DNA of 64,000 bases from Marinobacter qingdaonensis (GTDB lineage: Bacteria; Pseudomonadota; Gammaproteobacteria; Pseudomonadales; Oleiphilaceae), in assembly GCF_034555935.1 (NCBI RefSeq), contig NZ_JAYDCJ010000001.1:434001-498000 (forward strand), given 5' to 3'. This document shows, one piece after another, positions 9,969 to 19,517 of this stretch; the first letter of the stretch is position 1, and the number at the start of each line of letters is the position of its first letter. Made by a program: the position numbers and the translations under genes. Under the pieces are notes generated by a model, which saw only the letters and a list, made by a program, of their open reading frames with translations, ran no database searches and was not told where the DNA came from.

Positions 9969-11453
9969 TCAGGGTTTCATCACCAGGTAGATCGCCCTGC
10001 CCTGGCGGATCACCCGCACCGACACGGCCCGATCCTCGGGCAGAGACCGGACCACGGTGCGGAAGTCCTCCACCGAGCCGACCTTTTCCCGATTGATCTC
10101 GGTGATCACGTCCCGGGGCCGGATACCCGCCTCGAACGCCGGCCCCCGGGTCACGTTGGTAACCACCACGCCGTCCTCGCCGTCCAGAGATTTGGCCAGC
10201 TCGGCGGGGATAGGCTCGACGGTCAGACCCAGCGGCGCCGACGACGACCCGCTATCGCCACCCTCGGGCGCGGACTGCTGGGCGCCGTTCTGCTCAGGCA
10301 GCTTGCCGATCTCGACGGTCATGGTCATTTCCTCGCCACCCCGCAGGATGGTGAGACTGGCGCTTTCCCCGATCGGCGTGCGCCCCACCATCGGCGGCAG
10401 ATCCGACGACAGCTGAATGTCCTCGCCGTCGTAGGCGAGTACGATATCGCCGGACTGCAACCCGGCCGCCTGGGCCGGCGAGCCATCCAGCACTTCAGCC
10501 ACCAGCGCGCCCCGGGGCCGTTTGAGACCGAACGACTCGGCCAGGTCGCGATTGACCTCCTGAATCAGGACACCCAGCCAGCCCCGAGCCACCATGCCCT
10601 TGTCGCGAATCTGCCGGAACACGTTCATGGCGTCGTCGATGGGAATGGCGAACGATACCCCCATGAAGCCACCGGACCGGGTGTAGATCTGGGAATTGAT
10701 GCCAATGACCTCGCCGTCCAGGTTGAACAGCGGACCACCGGAGTTGCCGGGGTTGATGGCCACGTCGGTCTGAATGAAGGGCACGTAGTTCTCGGTCGGC
10801 AGGGACCGGCCGAGGGCGCTGACGATACCGGCGGTCACGGTGTAGTCGAAACCGAAGGGAGAGCCGATGGCAAACACCCACTCACCCACTTCCAGATCAC
10901 GGGAGCGGCCGACCTTGACCACCGGCAGGTCGTCGCCGTTTTCCAGCTTCAGCACCGCCATGTCCGAGCGCGGGTCGGTGCCCACCAGCGTGGCCGGCAG
11001 TTCGCGCCGGTCGTTCAGACGCACGATGATCTCGTCGGCGCCTTCAACCACGTGGTTGTTGGTAAGCACGTAACCGTCGCTGGACACGATAAAGCCCGAG
11101 CCCATGGAGGTGCGCGGCTGGGGCTTACCCGGCGCGCCACCGAAGGGCGAATTCGGGCCGCGGAAAAAATCCTGGAAGAATTCCGGCAGCTGCTCGAACT
11201 GGCGCTGATCGAACGGGGTGCCGTCAAAATTCCGGAACCCGCCACTCTTCTTGGGGGTGCTGGTGGTGCTGATGTTGACCACCGCGGCGGAATTCTCCTC
11301 CACCAGCTCGGTGAAATCGGGCAGGCCTCGGGCGGCAACCGCCTGGCTCCAGAACAGCGCAACCATGACGGACAGCGTTAGCAGGACCTCCAGCGACCGC
11401 TGCCAGGGGGCAGCAGGCGATGGCTGAACGGCCCGGGTCAGAGTTCTCGGCAT
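9969..11453 (-). CDS. mucD: Periplasmic serine protease/chaperone MucD (DegP/HtrA family)
   Basis: MucD degrades or refolds damaged periplasmic proteins and dampens AlgU signalling. I take the ATG at 11453 (MPRTLTRAV, 494 residues) because AAGGGAG sits six bases upstream; an in-frame ATG at 11474 lacks such a site. An N-terminal signal peptide ending near AVAARG is followed by a trypsin-like domain with His in NNHVVEGADE, Asp in RSDMAVLKLE and Ser in NPGNSGGPLFN, then two PDZ domains. It is the last gene of the algU operon, 99 bp after rseC. Confidence 0.96.
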   Translation of the reverse strand: MPRTLTRAVQPSPAAPWQRSLEVLLTLSVMVALFWSQAVAARGLPDFTELVEENSAAVVNISTTSTPKKSGGFRNFDGTPFDQRQFEQLPEFFQDFFRGPNSPFGGAPGKPQPRTSMGSGFIVSSDGYVLTNNHVVEGADEIIVRLNDRRELPATLVGTDPRSDMAVLKLENGDDLPVVKVGRSRDLEVGEWVFAIGSPFGFDYTVTAGIVSALGRSLPTENYVPFIQTDVAINPGNSGGPLFNLDGEVIGINSQIYTRSGGFMGVSFAIPIDDAMNVFRQIRDKGMVARGWLGVLIQEVNRDLAESFGLKRPRGALVAEVLDGSPAQAAGLQSGDIVLAYDGEDIQLSSDLPPMVGRTPIGESASLTILRGGEEMTMTVEIGKLPEQNGAQQSAPEGGDSGSSSAPLGLTVEPIPAELAKSLDGEDGVVVTNVTRGPAFEAGIRPRDVITEINREKVGSVEDFRTVVRSLPEDRAVSVRVIRQGRAIYLVMKP

Positions 11454-11552
11454 GTGGTTCTCCCTTACGTTCATGTCATTAGCTGTAATTTTTGGATCGA
11501 CGTGACGTTTTTCAACTTAAAAAACCGTAGGATTTGCAGACAGTTTTCGAAC

Positions 11553-11996
11553 TTACGCGCCGGAGGCGATGCGGTTCACCCGCAGCAATCGGGGTTCGTA
11601 CCGGTGACCGCGGCCGGTCTGGCGCCAGCGCCCCAGGACAAACCCCAGGGTCAGACCTCCGACAGCACCGGCAATGGCGCCCAGGTCGGCGCCACCGGAC
11701 AGCTGGTGGCCGGCGACACTGGCGAGCACCATCAACAGCAGCGGCAGCGCGTACACCAACAGTGACGCCCCGAGCAGGGCCTGTTCATCGATGCCAAGGG
11801 TCACCTCATCGCCGACCCGGGCGTCCACGGTGTTGCGCACCAGGACCTGGTTGGCGCGCCCGGACGTGGCCGAGGCGAGGACCCGTTGGCCGCAGCCACT
11901 GCGGGCGGAACAGCTTTCACAGGCGCTCTGGCGAATGGTCTGCACCCACGCCTGATCCTCCTTCAACGCAATCACCTTGCCGGTTTCAGTAATCAT
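11553..11996 (-). CDS. rseC: RseC/MucC, envelope stress and SoxR-reducing system protein
   Basis: This 147-residue inner-membrane protein has an N-terminal cytosolic part with a cysteine cluster (SACESCSARSGCG, about residues 24-36) and two hydrophobic helices (about 76-97 and 103-122). RseC/MucC proteins modulate sigma-E activity and take part in SoxR reduction. The cysteines suggest an iron-sulfur or redox site. It lies 8 bp after mucB, which supports the assignment. Confidence 0.9.
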   Translation of the reverse strand: MITETGKVIALKEDQAWVQTIRQSACESCSARSGCGQRVLASATSGRANQVLVRNTVDARVGDEVTLGIDEQALLGASLLVYALPLLLMVLASVAGHQLSGGADLGAIAGAVGGLTLGFVLGRWRQTGRGHRYEPRLLRVNRIASGA

Positions 11997-12004
11997 CTGG
12001 GGTC

Positions 12005-13033
12005 CTAGTGCAGCGCCAGGGCATCATCGATGCGCACCGAATCGGCCACCTGACGGGCGGTCCTGGGCGGAATCTCGCCCACCACGGTAATCAGGAACTG
12101 GCCGCCGCCGGCATCCAGCTCCCGCATGTAAACGGTAGTGGCACCAATCCGGGAGGCACCCAGGGGCATGCTTACCTGGCCCTTGGGTTCGACGAAGACC
12201 GAGAACGCAGCCACGCCGTCGGAGAAGGCCACTGCCCGGCCCTGGCTGGTGCGCGGCGCGGCCGCCGGAACAAAACCATCGGGCTGCCAACTCAGGTCCC
12301 AGCCCTCCATGAAGGGCGTTTCGAGGGTCCGGGCGGTGACCGGCTCATCGAGGCTGTGAGTAACTTCGCGCCCCTCGGTCTGGATTTCGAATTCCCGATC
12401 CGGAATCTCATCGGTAATGTCGAGACTGGTGAACTGGAAGTGTTCCAGGACCTTGCCGTCGGGATCACCAACGTGACTCTTGACCAGCAGCCCGGTGGAC
12501 TTTTCCAGCCATAGCCGGTGGTTGTAGCGGTGGGCGTCATTGGCGGTTAGCCCGATGATGACCGCGTCGTAGCCGGCAACCCGGTCCTCGCCCAGCAGTT
12601 TCGCGGTGTACCACCGGCTGACCGGGACCTGCTCGTTGGTGTAGGCCTCGGCGAACGGGCCGGACGGAATCACCTGGTCAAGCCGGATGCGGCCGTGGTG
12701 AGGCAGGACACAGATCACGTTCATGCCCTTGCGGACAATCTCGCCACTGCCGCCATCCTGCAGGACCAGCCGCTCCTGCACCATGCCATCTACGAAGCGG
12801 TGGGCGATGCGCATGGAATGCACCCGATCGCCCCGGGCGTAGACAAACACCCCGCGGTAGGACGTCATGTTGAGCGCCGGTGCCAGTTGCTCCAGCCAGC
12901 GCACCGCAACCTCGTCATCGGCCTGGGCCGCCGGCACCAGCAACACGGACAGGCCCAGCAGCACCAGCGCCCGGAGGCTGCGACGCAGCCGGCCGCTCGG
13001 GCCGGGCCTTGTTAGTCGGCTTGGCTCTGCCAT
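12005..13033 (-). CDS. mucB: Sigma-E regulatory protein MucB (RseB)
   Basis: MucB/RseB is a periplasmic protein that binds the anti-sigma factor MucA, protects it from proteolysis and senses lipids or lipoprotein signals. The start is taken as the ATG at 13033, 2 bp after the mucA stop; this gives 342 residues with a proper signal peptide (RALVLLGLSVLLVPAAQA). The open frame continues about 94 codons further upstream inside mucA, but that extension reads as low-complexity Arg/Gly. The MucB N-terminal domain (YRGVFVYARGDRVHSMRIAHR) and the C-terminal domain are both recognisable. Confidence 0.95.
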   Translation of the reverse strand: MAEPSRLTRPGPSGRLRRSLRALVLLGLSVLLVPAAQADDEVAVRWLEQLAPALNMTSYRGVFVYARGDRVHSMRIAHRFVDGMVQERLVLQDGGSGEIVRKGMNVICVLPHHGRIRLDQVIPSGPFAEAYTNEQVPVSRWYTAKLLGEDRVAGYDAVIIGLTANDAHRYNHRLWLEKSTGLLVKSHVGDPDGKVLEHFQFTSLDITDEIPDREFEIQTEGREVTHSLDEPVTARTLETPFMEGWDLSWQPDGFVPAAAPRTSQGRAVAFSDGVAAFSVFVEPKGQVSMPLGASRIGATTVYMRELDAGGGQFLITVVGEIPPRTARQVADSVRIDDALALH

Positions 13034-13035
13034 GG

Positions 13036-13584
13036 TCAGTACCCGCTGTCGGTAGCGCTGACCAGGCGCGCGTAACCCACCGAGCCTCGCCCGGCGCCTA
13101 CGCTGTTGTGCTGGGCGTGTTCGAGCAGGTAGCGACTCATGTGCTCCCACTGCTCCTGATCCAGGCCCCGAAGTGCAATCTCGTCCACCGGCGCCGCCGG
13201 CGCGGATTCGGTGGCGGCAACGGAGGCCGCGCTCGGCCCATCGACCGAGTCCCAGCCGGCGCCGGCGCCAAAGCCGATCAACAGCGCCAGGGCCACCATG
13301 GCCACCGCCGGCCACTGCCAGCGCGCCACCGGTTTGAGGTCGCCCAGCTCTGCCGACAGCGGGCGTGTCGGACGACCGTCCAGCACTTCCCGCACCGCGC
13401 CGCTGACGTCAACGCCATCGGCCGGGGAGTGATTGCTGTGCATCAGCCCCCGAACCTGCTGCCACCGCTGCCACTGGTCCCGAACCTGATCCTGGTGATC
13501 GTGGGACAGCAGCCGCCGGACCGAGAGCTCGTCGGCCTCGTCGTCCATCATGGCTGATAGCGTTTCTCTGAGACGATCATCCAT
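13036..13584 (-). CDS. mucA: Anti-sigma-E factor MucA (RseA)
   Basis: MucA spans the inner membrane, holds AlgU inactive with its N-terminal cytosolic domain and binds MucB with its periplasmic domain. The ATG at 13584 (MDDRLRETLSAMMDDEADE, 182 residues) has AGAGGG eight bases upstream; a GTG three codons earlier abuts that site and is less likely. One membrane helix (WPAVAMVALALLIGFGAGAGW) is flanked by the N-terminal sigma-binding region and an Ala-rich periplasmic part. It starts 15 bp after algU and ends 2 bp before mucB. Confidence 0.94.
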   Translation of the reverse strand: MDDRLRETLSAMMDDEADELSVRRLLSHDHQDQVRDQWQRWQQVRGLMHSNHSPADGVDVSGAVREVLDGRPTRPLSAELGDLKPVARWQWPAVAMVALALLIGFGAGAGWDSVDGPSAASVAATESAPAAPVDEIALRGLDQEQWEHMSRYLLEHAQHNSVGAGRGSVGYARLVSATDSGY

Positions 13585-13599
13585 AGGATGCACCCTCTA

Positions 13600-14217
13600 C
13601 TACGTCACTGTTTGGTTAAGCAAAGGCCCGAGGTGGCGGTCAACGGAATCGCGGGCTCGAAAGATCCGCGACCGCACCGTACCAATCGGACACTCAAGAA
13701 TTCGGGCAATGTCCTCATAACTGAGGCCATCGTATTCGCGCAGCAGGAAGGCCGAGCGCAGTTCTTCGGGCAACTGGGCGATGGCTTCCGATAGCGCTTT
13801 CTGCAATTCCTCGCGCTGCAACAGGCGCTCCGGTGACGCCACGTCCCGGAGCCGGCTGCCATCGTCGAAGTTTTCCGCCTCGGTCACGTCGGCGCTGCCC
13901 TGGGGCCGTCGGCCGCGGGATTCCAGGAAGTTTTTGGCGGTGTTGACCGCAATCCGGTACAGCCAGGTGTAGAACGCGCTGTCCCCGCGGAACCGGTCCA
14001 GGGCCCGGAAGGCCTTGACGAAGGCTTCCTGGGTCAGGTCCATGACTTCCTGGCTGTCGTACACATAGCGGCTGATGATCGAGGCCACGCGCGACTGGTA
14101 CTTCACCACTAGCAGGTCGAACGCCGACCGGTCGCCATTCCGCACCTTGCGCACGAGCTGCAGGTCGGTCTGGCTGTCGGGGGTTTCACCCTGTCGCTGG
14201 TCTTGATCAGGAGTCAT
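13600..14217 (-). CDS. algU: RNA polymerase sigma-E factor AlgU (RpoE)
   Basis: AlgU is the ECF sigma factor for envelope stress (alginate and osmotic-stress genes in Pseudomonas). Region 2 (SAFDLLVVKYQSRVASIISRY, then QEAFVKAFRALDRFRGDSAFYTWLYRIAVNTAKN) and region 4 (LSYEDIARILECPIGTVRSRIFRAR) match the family closely. The open frame extends upstream to 14373, but that lies inside the proposed sigma-E promoter, so a start there is not possible from that promoter. The ATG at 14217 gives 205 residues, close to the family length. In-frame ATGs at 14268 and 14286 remain possible because none has a strong ribosome binding site. Confidence 0.96.
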   Translation of the reverse strand: MTPDQDQRQGETPDSQTDLQLVRKVRNGDRSAFDLLVVKYQSRVASIISRYVYDSQEVMDLTQEAFVKAFRALDRFRGDSAFYTWLYRIAVNTAKNFLESRGRRPQGSADVTEAENFDDGSRLRDVASPERLLQREELQKALSEAIAQLPEELRSAFLLREYDGLSYEDIARILECPIGTVRSRIFRARDSVDRHLGPLLNQTVT

Positions 14218-14356
14218 GGACGGTGCGCCGCGCTTCCCTGTGGTTTCGGCCAGTTGTTCGGCCTTCATGAGGTTTCTTTGCGTCATCAGTGCTGTCCGGC
14301 GTCCATGGATTGCTCGGGTAAGGCCAACCGGCGGGCGGTCCCCCCTGTCAGGCCAA

Positions 14357-14383
14357 ATAGACAGCACGGGCAAAGTTTAGTTC
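14357..14383 (-). promoter_or_regulatory. Candidate sigma-E (AlgU) autoregulatory promoter of the algU operon
   Basis: On the minus strand GAACTA (14383-14378) is followed after 16 bp by TCTAT (14361-14357). This resembles the sigma-E/AlgU consensus GAACTT, 16-17 bp, TCTGA/TCTAA. It lies about 140 bp upstream of the chosen algU start. Autoregulation of algU-type operons through such a promoter is well known. The transcription start would be near 14350. Confidence 0.6.
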
Positions 14384-14420
14384 AATAGACGTCCACATTA
14401 TGGCCCGCGATCACGACCCA

Positions 14421-16025
14421 ATGCCACAGTCCTACGAATACGATGTCCTGATTATCGGCAGTGGTGCTGCCGGCCTCACCGTCGCCCTGAATCTCCCCGA
14501 ACATTTGCGGGTCTGCGTCCTGAGCAAGGCGGAGATCTCCAGTGGTGCCACGCTCTGGGCCCAGGGCGGCATTGCCGCGGTTCTGGATGACGACGACACC
14601 ATCGAGGACCACATCCAGGACACCCTGGCCGCCGGTGCCGGCCTGTGCCACGAGGACGCGGTCCGGTTTACCGTCGAGCACGGCCGGGAAAGCATCGACT
14701 GGCTGATCAATTCCGGCGTCGACTTCACCAAGGACGACAACGCCCATTACCACCTGACCCGGGAGGGTGGCCACAGTCACCGGCGCATCATCCACGCCGC
14801 CGACGCCACCGGGCACGCGGTTTCCACCACCCTGACCGAACAGGCCAGGGCCCGGACCAACATCGAACTGATGTCGAGCCGGGTGGCCATCGACCTGATC
14901 ACCCACCGCAAGCTATCGCTGCCGGGCAACCGCTGCGTCGGGGCCTATGTCCTGAATCTGGAAGACAATCACGTCGAGCTCTTCCGTGCCCGCTTCACGG
15001 TGATCGCCACCGGTGGCGCTTCCAAGGCCTACCGCTACACCACCAATCCGGACGGTGCCTCGGGCGATGGCATTGCCATGGCCTGGCGCGCCGGCTGCCG
15101 GGTCGCCAACATGGAATTCAACCAGTTCCACCCGACCTGCCTGTATCACCCGCACGCCAAGTCGTTCCTGATCACCGAGGCGGTCCGGGGCGAAGGCGGC
15201 CTGCTGAAGTTGCCCGACGGCAGCCGGTTCATGGATCGCTTTGACGAGCGCGCCGAGCTGGCACCCCGGGACATCGTCGCCCGCGCCATCGACCATGAAA
15301 TGAAGCGCCTGGGCGCGGACTACCTGTACCTGGACATCAGTCACAAGCCCGCCGAGTTCATCAAGCATCACTTCCCGACCATCTACGAGAAGTGCCTGGG
15401 CTTCGGCATCGACGTGACCAAAGAACCGATCCCGGTGGTGCCGGCCGCGCACTACACCTGCGGTGGCATCATCACCGACGAACGCGCCCGGACCGACGTT
15501 AACGGCCTGTACGTGGTCGGCGAAGCCGGCTTCACCGGCCTGCACGGTGCCAACCGCATGGCCAGCAACTCGCTGCTGGAATGCCTGGTGTACGGCCGCT
15601 CGGCGGCCCAGGACATCACCCGCCGGGAAGCGGATATTCCGGCGCCGCCGGAGGCACCGGACTGGGACGAAAGCCAGGTCCGGGATTCGGACGAGGACGT
15701 CGTTATTTCCCACAACTGGGACGAACTGCGCCACTTCATGTGGGACTACGTAGGTATCGTAAGGACCACCAAGCGGCTGCAACGGGCCAAGCACCGGGTT
15801 GATCTGCTGTCCCGGGAAATCGGCGAGTTCTACAGCAACTACCGGGTGTCCAACGACCTGCTGGAACTGCGGAACCTGGTGACGGTGTCCGACCTGATTA
15901 TCTGCTCGGCGCTGCAGCGCCGGGAGAGCCGGGGACTCCACTACACCCTGGACTACCCTGGATTGAACAATGAAGCCACCGACACCATCCTGGTGCCCAC
16001 GACCTACCGGACGCTGGCGCCCTGA
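14421..16025 (+). CDS. nadB: L-aspartate oxidase
   Basis: NadB oxidises L-aspartate to iminoaspartate with FAD, the first step of de novo NAD synthesis; NadA and NadC are not in the window. The 534-residue protein has the Rossmann FAD motif ([15 protein letters not shown]), the [12 protein letters not shown] region, the [19 protein letters not shown] segment and the C-terminal helical domain. I chose the ATG at 14421 (MPQSYEYDV) because it aligns with family N-termini; an in-frame ATG at 14400 would add seven residues. It is divergent from algU, the neighbour it also has in Pseudomonas. Confidence 0.97.
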   Translation: MPQSYEYDVLIIGSGAAGLTVALNLPEHLRVCVLSKAEISSGATLWAQGGIAAVLDDDDTIEDHIQDTLAAGAGLCHEDAVRFTVEHGRESIDWLINSGVDFTKDDNAHYHLTREGGHSHRRIIHAADATGHAVSTTLTEQARARTNIELMSSRVAIDLITHRKLSLPGNRCVGAYVLNLEDNHVELFRARFTVIATGGASKAYRYTTNPDGASGDGIAMAWRAGCRVANMEFNQFHPTCLYHPHAKSFLITEAVRGEGGLLKLPDGSRFMDRFDERAELAPRDIVARAIDHEMKRLGADYLYLDISHKPAEFIKHHFPTIYEKCLGFGIDVTKEPIPVVPAAHYTCGGIITDERARTDVNGLYVVGEAGFTGLHGANRMASNSLLECLVYGRSAAQDITRREADIPAPPEAPDWDESQVRDSDEDVVISHNWDELRHFMWDYVGIVRTTKRLQRAKHRVDLLSREIGEFYSNYRVSNDLLELRNLVTVSDLIICSALQRRESRGLHYTLDYPGLNNEATDTILVPTTYRTLAP

Positions 16026-16072
16026 CCCGGCCCGGTAGCGCTTACCCAGTCAACTTACTTATGGAATCTGCC

Positions 16073-16345
16073 ATGTCTGACAACGCAGCCTCAACCGACA
16101 ATACCGAGTTCAATCGACTGTGGTGGCACAGCCGTCGCGGCATGCTTGAACTGGACAACCTGCTCATTCCATTCATCGAAGAGGTGTACCGGACGCTGCC
16201 GGCGGAGGACAAGCTGCGCTACCAGAAGCTGCTGACCTGCGAAGACACCGACATGTTCGAATGGTTCATGCAGCGCAGCCGGCCCCAGGATCCGGACCTG
16301 CAACGGATCGTCGACATGATCGTCAACCGTGTCCAGCCGAATTGA
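16073..16345 (+). CDS. sdhE: FAD assembly factor SdhE (CptB/YgfY family)
   Basis: SdhE helps insert covalent FAD into succinate dehydrogenase and fumarate reductase flavoproteins. The 90-residue product contains the diagnostic RGxxELD motif ([11 protein letters not shown]) and the [14 protein letters not shown] region. The start at 16073 has a GGA seven bases upstream; an ATG four codons earlier lacks one. The gene overlaps the following ygfX-like gene by 17 bp. The older name CptB reflects a proposed toxin-antitoxin pairing with YgfX that is now disputed. Confidence 0.93.
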   Translation: MSDNAASTDNTEFNRLWWHSRRGMLELDNLLIPFIEEVYRTLPAEDKLRYQKLLTCEDTDMFEWFMQRSRPQDPDLQRIVDMIVNRVQPN

Positions 16346-16811
16346 GGTCGCCCTCACCCCCTCAATACCCGCCGGCCTGATCGCCGCCCTGCCCTGGTTG
16401 GCGCTGACCGCCTTCCTGCTCGTGGCGGCGGGTTCGGCCCAGCCCTGGCTGCTGGCCGGCGTGCCGGTCTCCCTGCTCGGCGCGGCCTGGCAGTTCCGGC
16501 GCACCGGACTGCTTCGAGGCCACCGGGCGGTCGCGGGCCTGACGGTTACCGACGGCCAACTCCTGGCCCGACTGGCCGACCAAACCGCCGTGGCCGTGGA
16601 CGCCGCCGGCGCCAGCCGCCTGGGCCCGCGCCTGACCCTCTTGAAACTGCGCCCGGTCGGCACCACCTCTGGTTCATATTTCACCGTCCTGCTGGCCCCG
16701 ATCGCCGGCCTTGCCGGCAACGCGTCGGCGGACGATTTTCGTCGCCTGAGGGTATGGCTCCGACTGGGCCGGCCCCGAAAGGAACAGGCGCGACATCCCG
16801 ATCTGGAGTAA
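16329..16811 (+). CDS. YgfX (CptA)-like membrane protein
   Basis: This 160-residue protein has two N-terminal hydrophobic helices (about residues 16-35 and 39-52), then a small soluble domain. That is the layout of YgfX/CptA, whose gene is normally coupled to sdhE, and here the two overlap by 17 bp. Sequence identity to well-known YgfX proteins is not obvious by eye, so the call rests on topology and context. In E. coli YgfX was proposed to affect MreB and FtsZ polymerisation; whether that applies here is unknown. Confidence 0.6.
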   Translation: MSSRIEVALTPSIPAGLIAALPWLALTAFLLVAAGSAQPWLLAGVPVSLLGAAWQFRRTGLLRGHRAVAGLTVTDGQLLARLADQTAVAVDAAGASRLGPRLTLLKLRPVGTTSGSYFTVLLAPIAGLAGNASADDFRRLRVWLRLGRPRKEQARHPDLE

Positions 16812-16814
16812 TTC

Positions 16815-17822
16815 ATGAGCGATGCCGAACAACCCGAGCCCGGTCTGCCAGCGCAAGCCCTCGCCAGCCTCCCACGCCCGGACAGCGGCTGGTCGCCGGT
16901 GAGCAACCGTATCCTGGTGCGCATCAGCGGCCCGGGCACCGACAAGTTTTTGCAGGGTCAGTTCAGCCAGCACCTGGACGAGGTCGTGCCCGGCTTCTCG
17001 CCCCGGGCCGCGGCCGCCACCCCGAAGGGCCGGGCCTACTGCCTGACCCGGATGGTCCGGGCCGGCGACGACGTGCTCATCGACCTGGAAGCCGACCTGG
17101 CCGAGGCCATCCTGGGCCAGCTGCGTAAATACCTGATGCTGTTTCGGGGCACCTCGGCCCAGGTGCTGGAAGACGGCGCCGTGATCGGCCTGTACGGCAG
17201 CCCGGGCGCGGAGCAGTTGGCTGGTGCGGCGCTGGCCGACCTCAAGGCCCCGGGCGATACTCTCGAATTGCCCGCCGGGTTCCTGATCCGGGTGGAGCCC
17301 ACCGCTGACGGCGTGCCCCGGTTTGAGCTCTGGCAGCCCGAGGCCGCTGCCACCGGTCTGACCGAGGCCGATGAGCACACGCCGGCCGACTGGCAGGCGA
17401 GCGACATGGCCGCCGGCATTGCCCGCCTGACCACCGAGACCACCGAGGCGTTCGTGCCCCAGATGCTGAACTGGCAGCACCTGGGCGGCGTGCACTTCAA
17501 GAAGGGCTGCTACACTGGCCAGGAAGTCATTGCCCGGATGCACTTCCTCGGCCAACTGAAAAAGAGCCTGTTCCGCTTCCGGCTGGCCCAGGCCCCGGCG
17601 CCGAGCCCGGGCGTCCAGGTCGTGGCCGGCGACAAGAGCGTCGGCACGGTGGTGGATGCCGTTGGCTTCACCGATGGCAGTGCCGAGGTGCTGGCAGTGG
17701 TTCGGCACGATGCCGCCGACGGCCCCCTGGCTATCGACGGCGGGCCGGACCAGGTCCTGGAACCCTTGCCCCTGCCCTACCCGGTGCCGGAGCGGGGCGA
17801 AGGCGCCACACCGGATACATAA
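16815..17822 (+). CDS. ygfZ: tRNA-modifying/folate-binding protein YgfZ
   Basis: YgfZ is a folate-dependent protein that supports assembly or repair of certain [4Fe-4S] enzymes such as MiaB. The 335-residue product resembles the glycine-cleavage T-protein fold and contains the invariant YgfZ signature KGCYTGQE, with its reactive cysteine, at about residues 233-240. It starts 3 bp after the ygfX-like gene and is preceded by GGAGT. Its position next to sdhE fits a cofactor-maturation cluster, as sdhE and ygfZ are neighbours in many gammaproteobacteria. Confidence 0.92.
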   Translation: MSDAEQPEPGLPAQALASLPRPDSGWSPVSNRILVRISGPGTDKFLQGQFSQHLDEVVPGFSPRAAAATPKGRAYCLTRMVRAGDDVLIDLEADLAEAILGQLRKYLMLFRGTSAQVLEDGAVIGLYGSPGAEQLAGAALADLKAPGDTLELPAGFLIRVEPTADGVPRFELWQPEAAATGLTEADEHTPADWQASDMAAGIARLTTETTEAFVPQMLNWQHLGGVHFKKGCYTGQEVIARMHFLGQLKKSLFRFRLAQAPAPSPGVQVVAGDKSVGTVVDAVGFTDGSAEVLAVVRHDAADGPLAIDGGPDQVLEPLPLPYPVPERGEGATPDT

Positions 17823-17823
17823 G

Positions 17824-17856
17824 TTGACAGGAAAACCCGCGTCAATTTGCTATAAC
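17824..17856 (+). promoter_or_regulatory. Candidate extended -10 promoter for the HDOD gene
   Basis: TGCTATAAC (17848-17856) matches an extended -10 element (TGnTATAAT). A perfect TTGACA lies at 17824-17829, but the spacer is 21 bp, too long for a standard sigma-70 pair, so the extended -10 is the main evidence. The site lies 83 bp upstream of the chosen start of the HDOD gene. Confidence 0.45.
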
Positions 17857-17938
17857 GTAGCTCACTCTTTTGATTTTATTGGACGCCGGCCCCGGTCATC
17901 CGCCGGCATCGCTTCTGACAACCGGACTGTTACTGACC

Positions 17939-18772
17939 ATGTCGAATATCGTCGAAACCATCAAAACCGATCTGATCAGCGCCATCGAAAACGACAAACT
18001 GGTGCTGCCGACCCTGCCCGAGGTGGCCTTGCAGGTACGCGAGATTGCCGAGTCCGAGGATTCGGCGATCAACGACCTGGTCAAAGTCATCAGCAACGAT
18101 ACGGCACTGTCCGCACGCATCATCCGGGTCTGCAACAGCCCGCTGTTCCGGGGCAGCCGCGCCATCGAGAACCTGAACATGGCGGTCAGCCGCCTGGGCA
18201 TGGCCTACACCAGTAACCTGGCCATGGGCCTGGCCATGGAGCAGATGTTCCAGGCCACCTCGGACATGATCGACAAGCGCCTGCGCGCGACCTGGCAGAC
18301 CAGCACCGAAGTCGCCGGCATCTGCCACGTCCTGGCCCAGCACTACACCAAACTGAAAGCCGACCAGGCGACACTGGCCGGACTGGTGCACCTGATCGGG
18401 GTGCTGCCGATCCTGCGCTATGTGGAAGACCAGGACATCCAGATCAGCAGCATCATGCTCGACAATGTGATCGACGAGCTGCATCCCCGGGTCGGGGCGA
18501 CGATCCTGGAGAAGTGGGATTTCCCGAAGGAACTGCAGAACGTGCCCCTGGAGTTTGCCAACTTCCAGCGCCAGGTGGCGCAGACCGATTACGCGGACCT
18601 GGTCATGGTGGCGAACCTGCAACTGGTGGCCGGTTCTGACCACCCCTGGACCGAAATGGACTGGAATGGCATCAGCGCGTTCGACCGTCTGGGCCTGGAT
18701 CCCAACATCGACATGAGCGAGGAAGAAGACCTGAACGCGCAGATGGAAGCCGCGATGGCGCTTCTGCAGTAA
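17939..18772 (+). CDS. HDOD domain protein
   Basis: The 277-residue protein is mostly an HDOD domain (LPTLPEVALQVREIAESEDSAINDLVKVISNDTALSARIIRVCNSPLF, about residues 24-71). HDOD proteins are catalytically degenerate relatives of HD phosphohydrolases and usually act as signalling partners in motility, c-di-GMP or cell-cycle control. No output domain is fused. The start at 17939 (MSNIVETIKTD) is preferred over an ATG 23 codons upstream whose leader reads as non-family sequence. It converges on ung with a 10-bp gap. The specific role is unknown. Confidence 0.88.
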   Translation: MSNIVETIKTDLISAIENDKLVLPTLPEVALQVREIAESEDSAINDLVKVISNDTALSARIIRVCNSPLFRGSRAIENLNMAVSRLGMAYTSNLAMGLAMEQMFQATSDMIDKRLRATWQTSTEVAGICHVLAQHYTKLKADQATLAGLVHLIGVLPILRYVEDQDIQISSIMLDNVIDELHPRVGATILEKWDFPKELQNVPLEFANFQRQVAQTDYADLVMVANLQLVAGSDHPWTEMDWNGISAFDRLGLDPNIDMSEEEDLNAQMEAAMALLQ

Positions 18773-18782
18773 TACCGGTCAA

Positions 18783-19514
18783 TCAGTTGCGGTAACGGGC
18801 GATCAGCTCGGCCTTGGAGGGCAGCGTCCAGTCGATGGATGGCTGCCCTTTTTGTTGCAGCCAGTCGTTGGTCTGGGAGAAGTGGCGGCAGCCGAAGAAA
18901 CCCCGGTAGGCGCTCAGGGGGGACGGGTGCGGCCCCTCCAGCACCAGGTGCCGCTGCCGGTCAATGTGCCGGCCCTTTTTGCGGGCGTAGCTGCCCCAGA
19001 GCAGGAACACCACGCCTTCGCGCTCCCGGTTGACGGTCTCGATCACCCGGTCGGTAAAGGTTTCCCAACCCTGGCCCTGGTGGGCCCCGGCCTCGCCCTG
19101 CACCACCGTCAGGACACTGTTGAGCAGCAGCACTCCCTGGTCGGCCCAGGGCTGCAGGCAGCCGTGATCCGGCGCGGGAATCCCCAGATCGCTGTCGATT
19201 TCCTTGAAAATGTTGACCAGGGAGGGCGGCGGCGGCACGTCCGGCCGCACCGAGAAACACAGACCGTGGGCCTGGCCCGGCCCGTGGTAGGGATCTTGGC
19301 CCAGGATCACCACCGAGACCTTGTCCAGAGGCGTGCTGTTGAGGGCGTTGAAACAGTGTTTGCTGGCCGGGAACAGGACCTTGCCGGCCTGCTCCTCGGC
19401 CGCCAGGAATTCCGCCAGCGCGTGCATGTACGGCTCGCGGAACTCAGTGGCCAAGTGATCGGTCCAGCCCCGGTCGGATTTGAGCTGGCTGGCCAGAACC
19501 TCAACCGGGCTCAC
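18783..19514 (-). CDS. ung: Uracil-DNA glycosylase
   Basis: Ung removes uracil from DNA to start base-excision repair. The 243-residue product has the catalytic [18 protein letters not shown] motif with the water-activating Asp, the uracil-binding NSVLTV region and the DNA-intercalating [14 protein letters not shown] loop. It starts with GTG at 19514, three bases after the lysS stop, with GAGGAG six bases upstream lying inside the 3' end of lysS, so it is probably co-transcribed with prfB-lysS. Confidence 0.98.
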   Translation of the reverse strand: MSPVEVLASQLKSDRGWTDHLATEFREPYMHALAEFLAAEEQAGKVLFPASKHCFNALNSTPLDKVSVVILGQDPYHGPGQAHGLCFSVRPDVPPPPSLVNIFKEIDSDLGIPAPDHGCLQPWADQGVLLLNSVLTVVQGEAGAHQGQGWETFTDRVIETVNREREGVVFLLWGSYARKKGRHIDRQRHLVLEGPHPSPLSAYRGFFGCRHFSQTNDWLQQKGQPSIDWTLPSKAELIARYRN

Positions 19515-19517
19515 CGA

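Noticed and set aside
11475..11500. TGTCA followed by TGTAA upstream of mucD as a Pho-type box.
   Set aside because: The spacing is 10 bp instead of 11 and there are only two half-sites; it is inside the algU operon.
13034..13315. Upstream extension of the mucB frame.
   Set aside because: It overlaps mucA and reads as Arg/Gly-rich low complexity; a proper signal peptide starts at 13033.
17824..17856. TTGACA at 17824 as a full sigma-70 -35 for the HDOD gene.
   Set aside because: The spacer to TATAAC is 21 bp, too long; only the extended -10 is kept as weak evidence.
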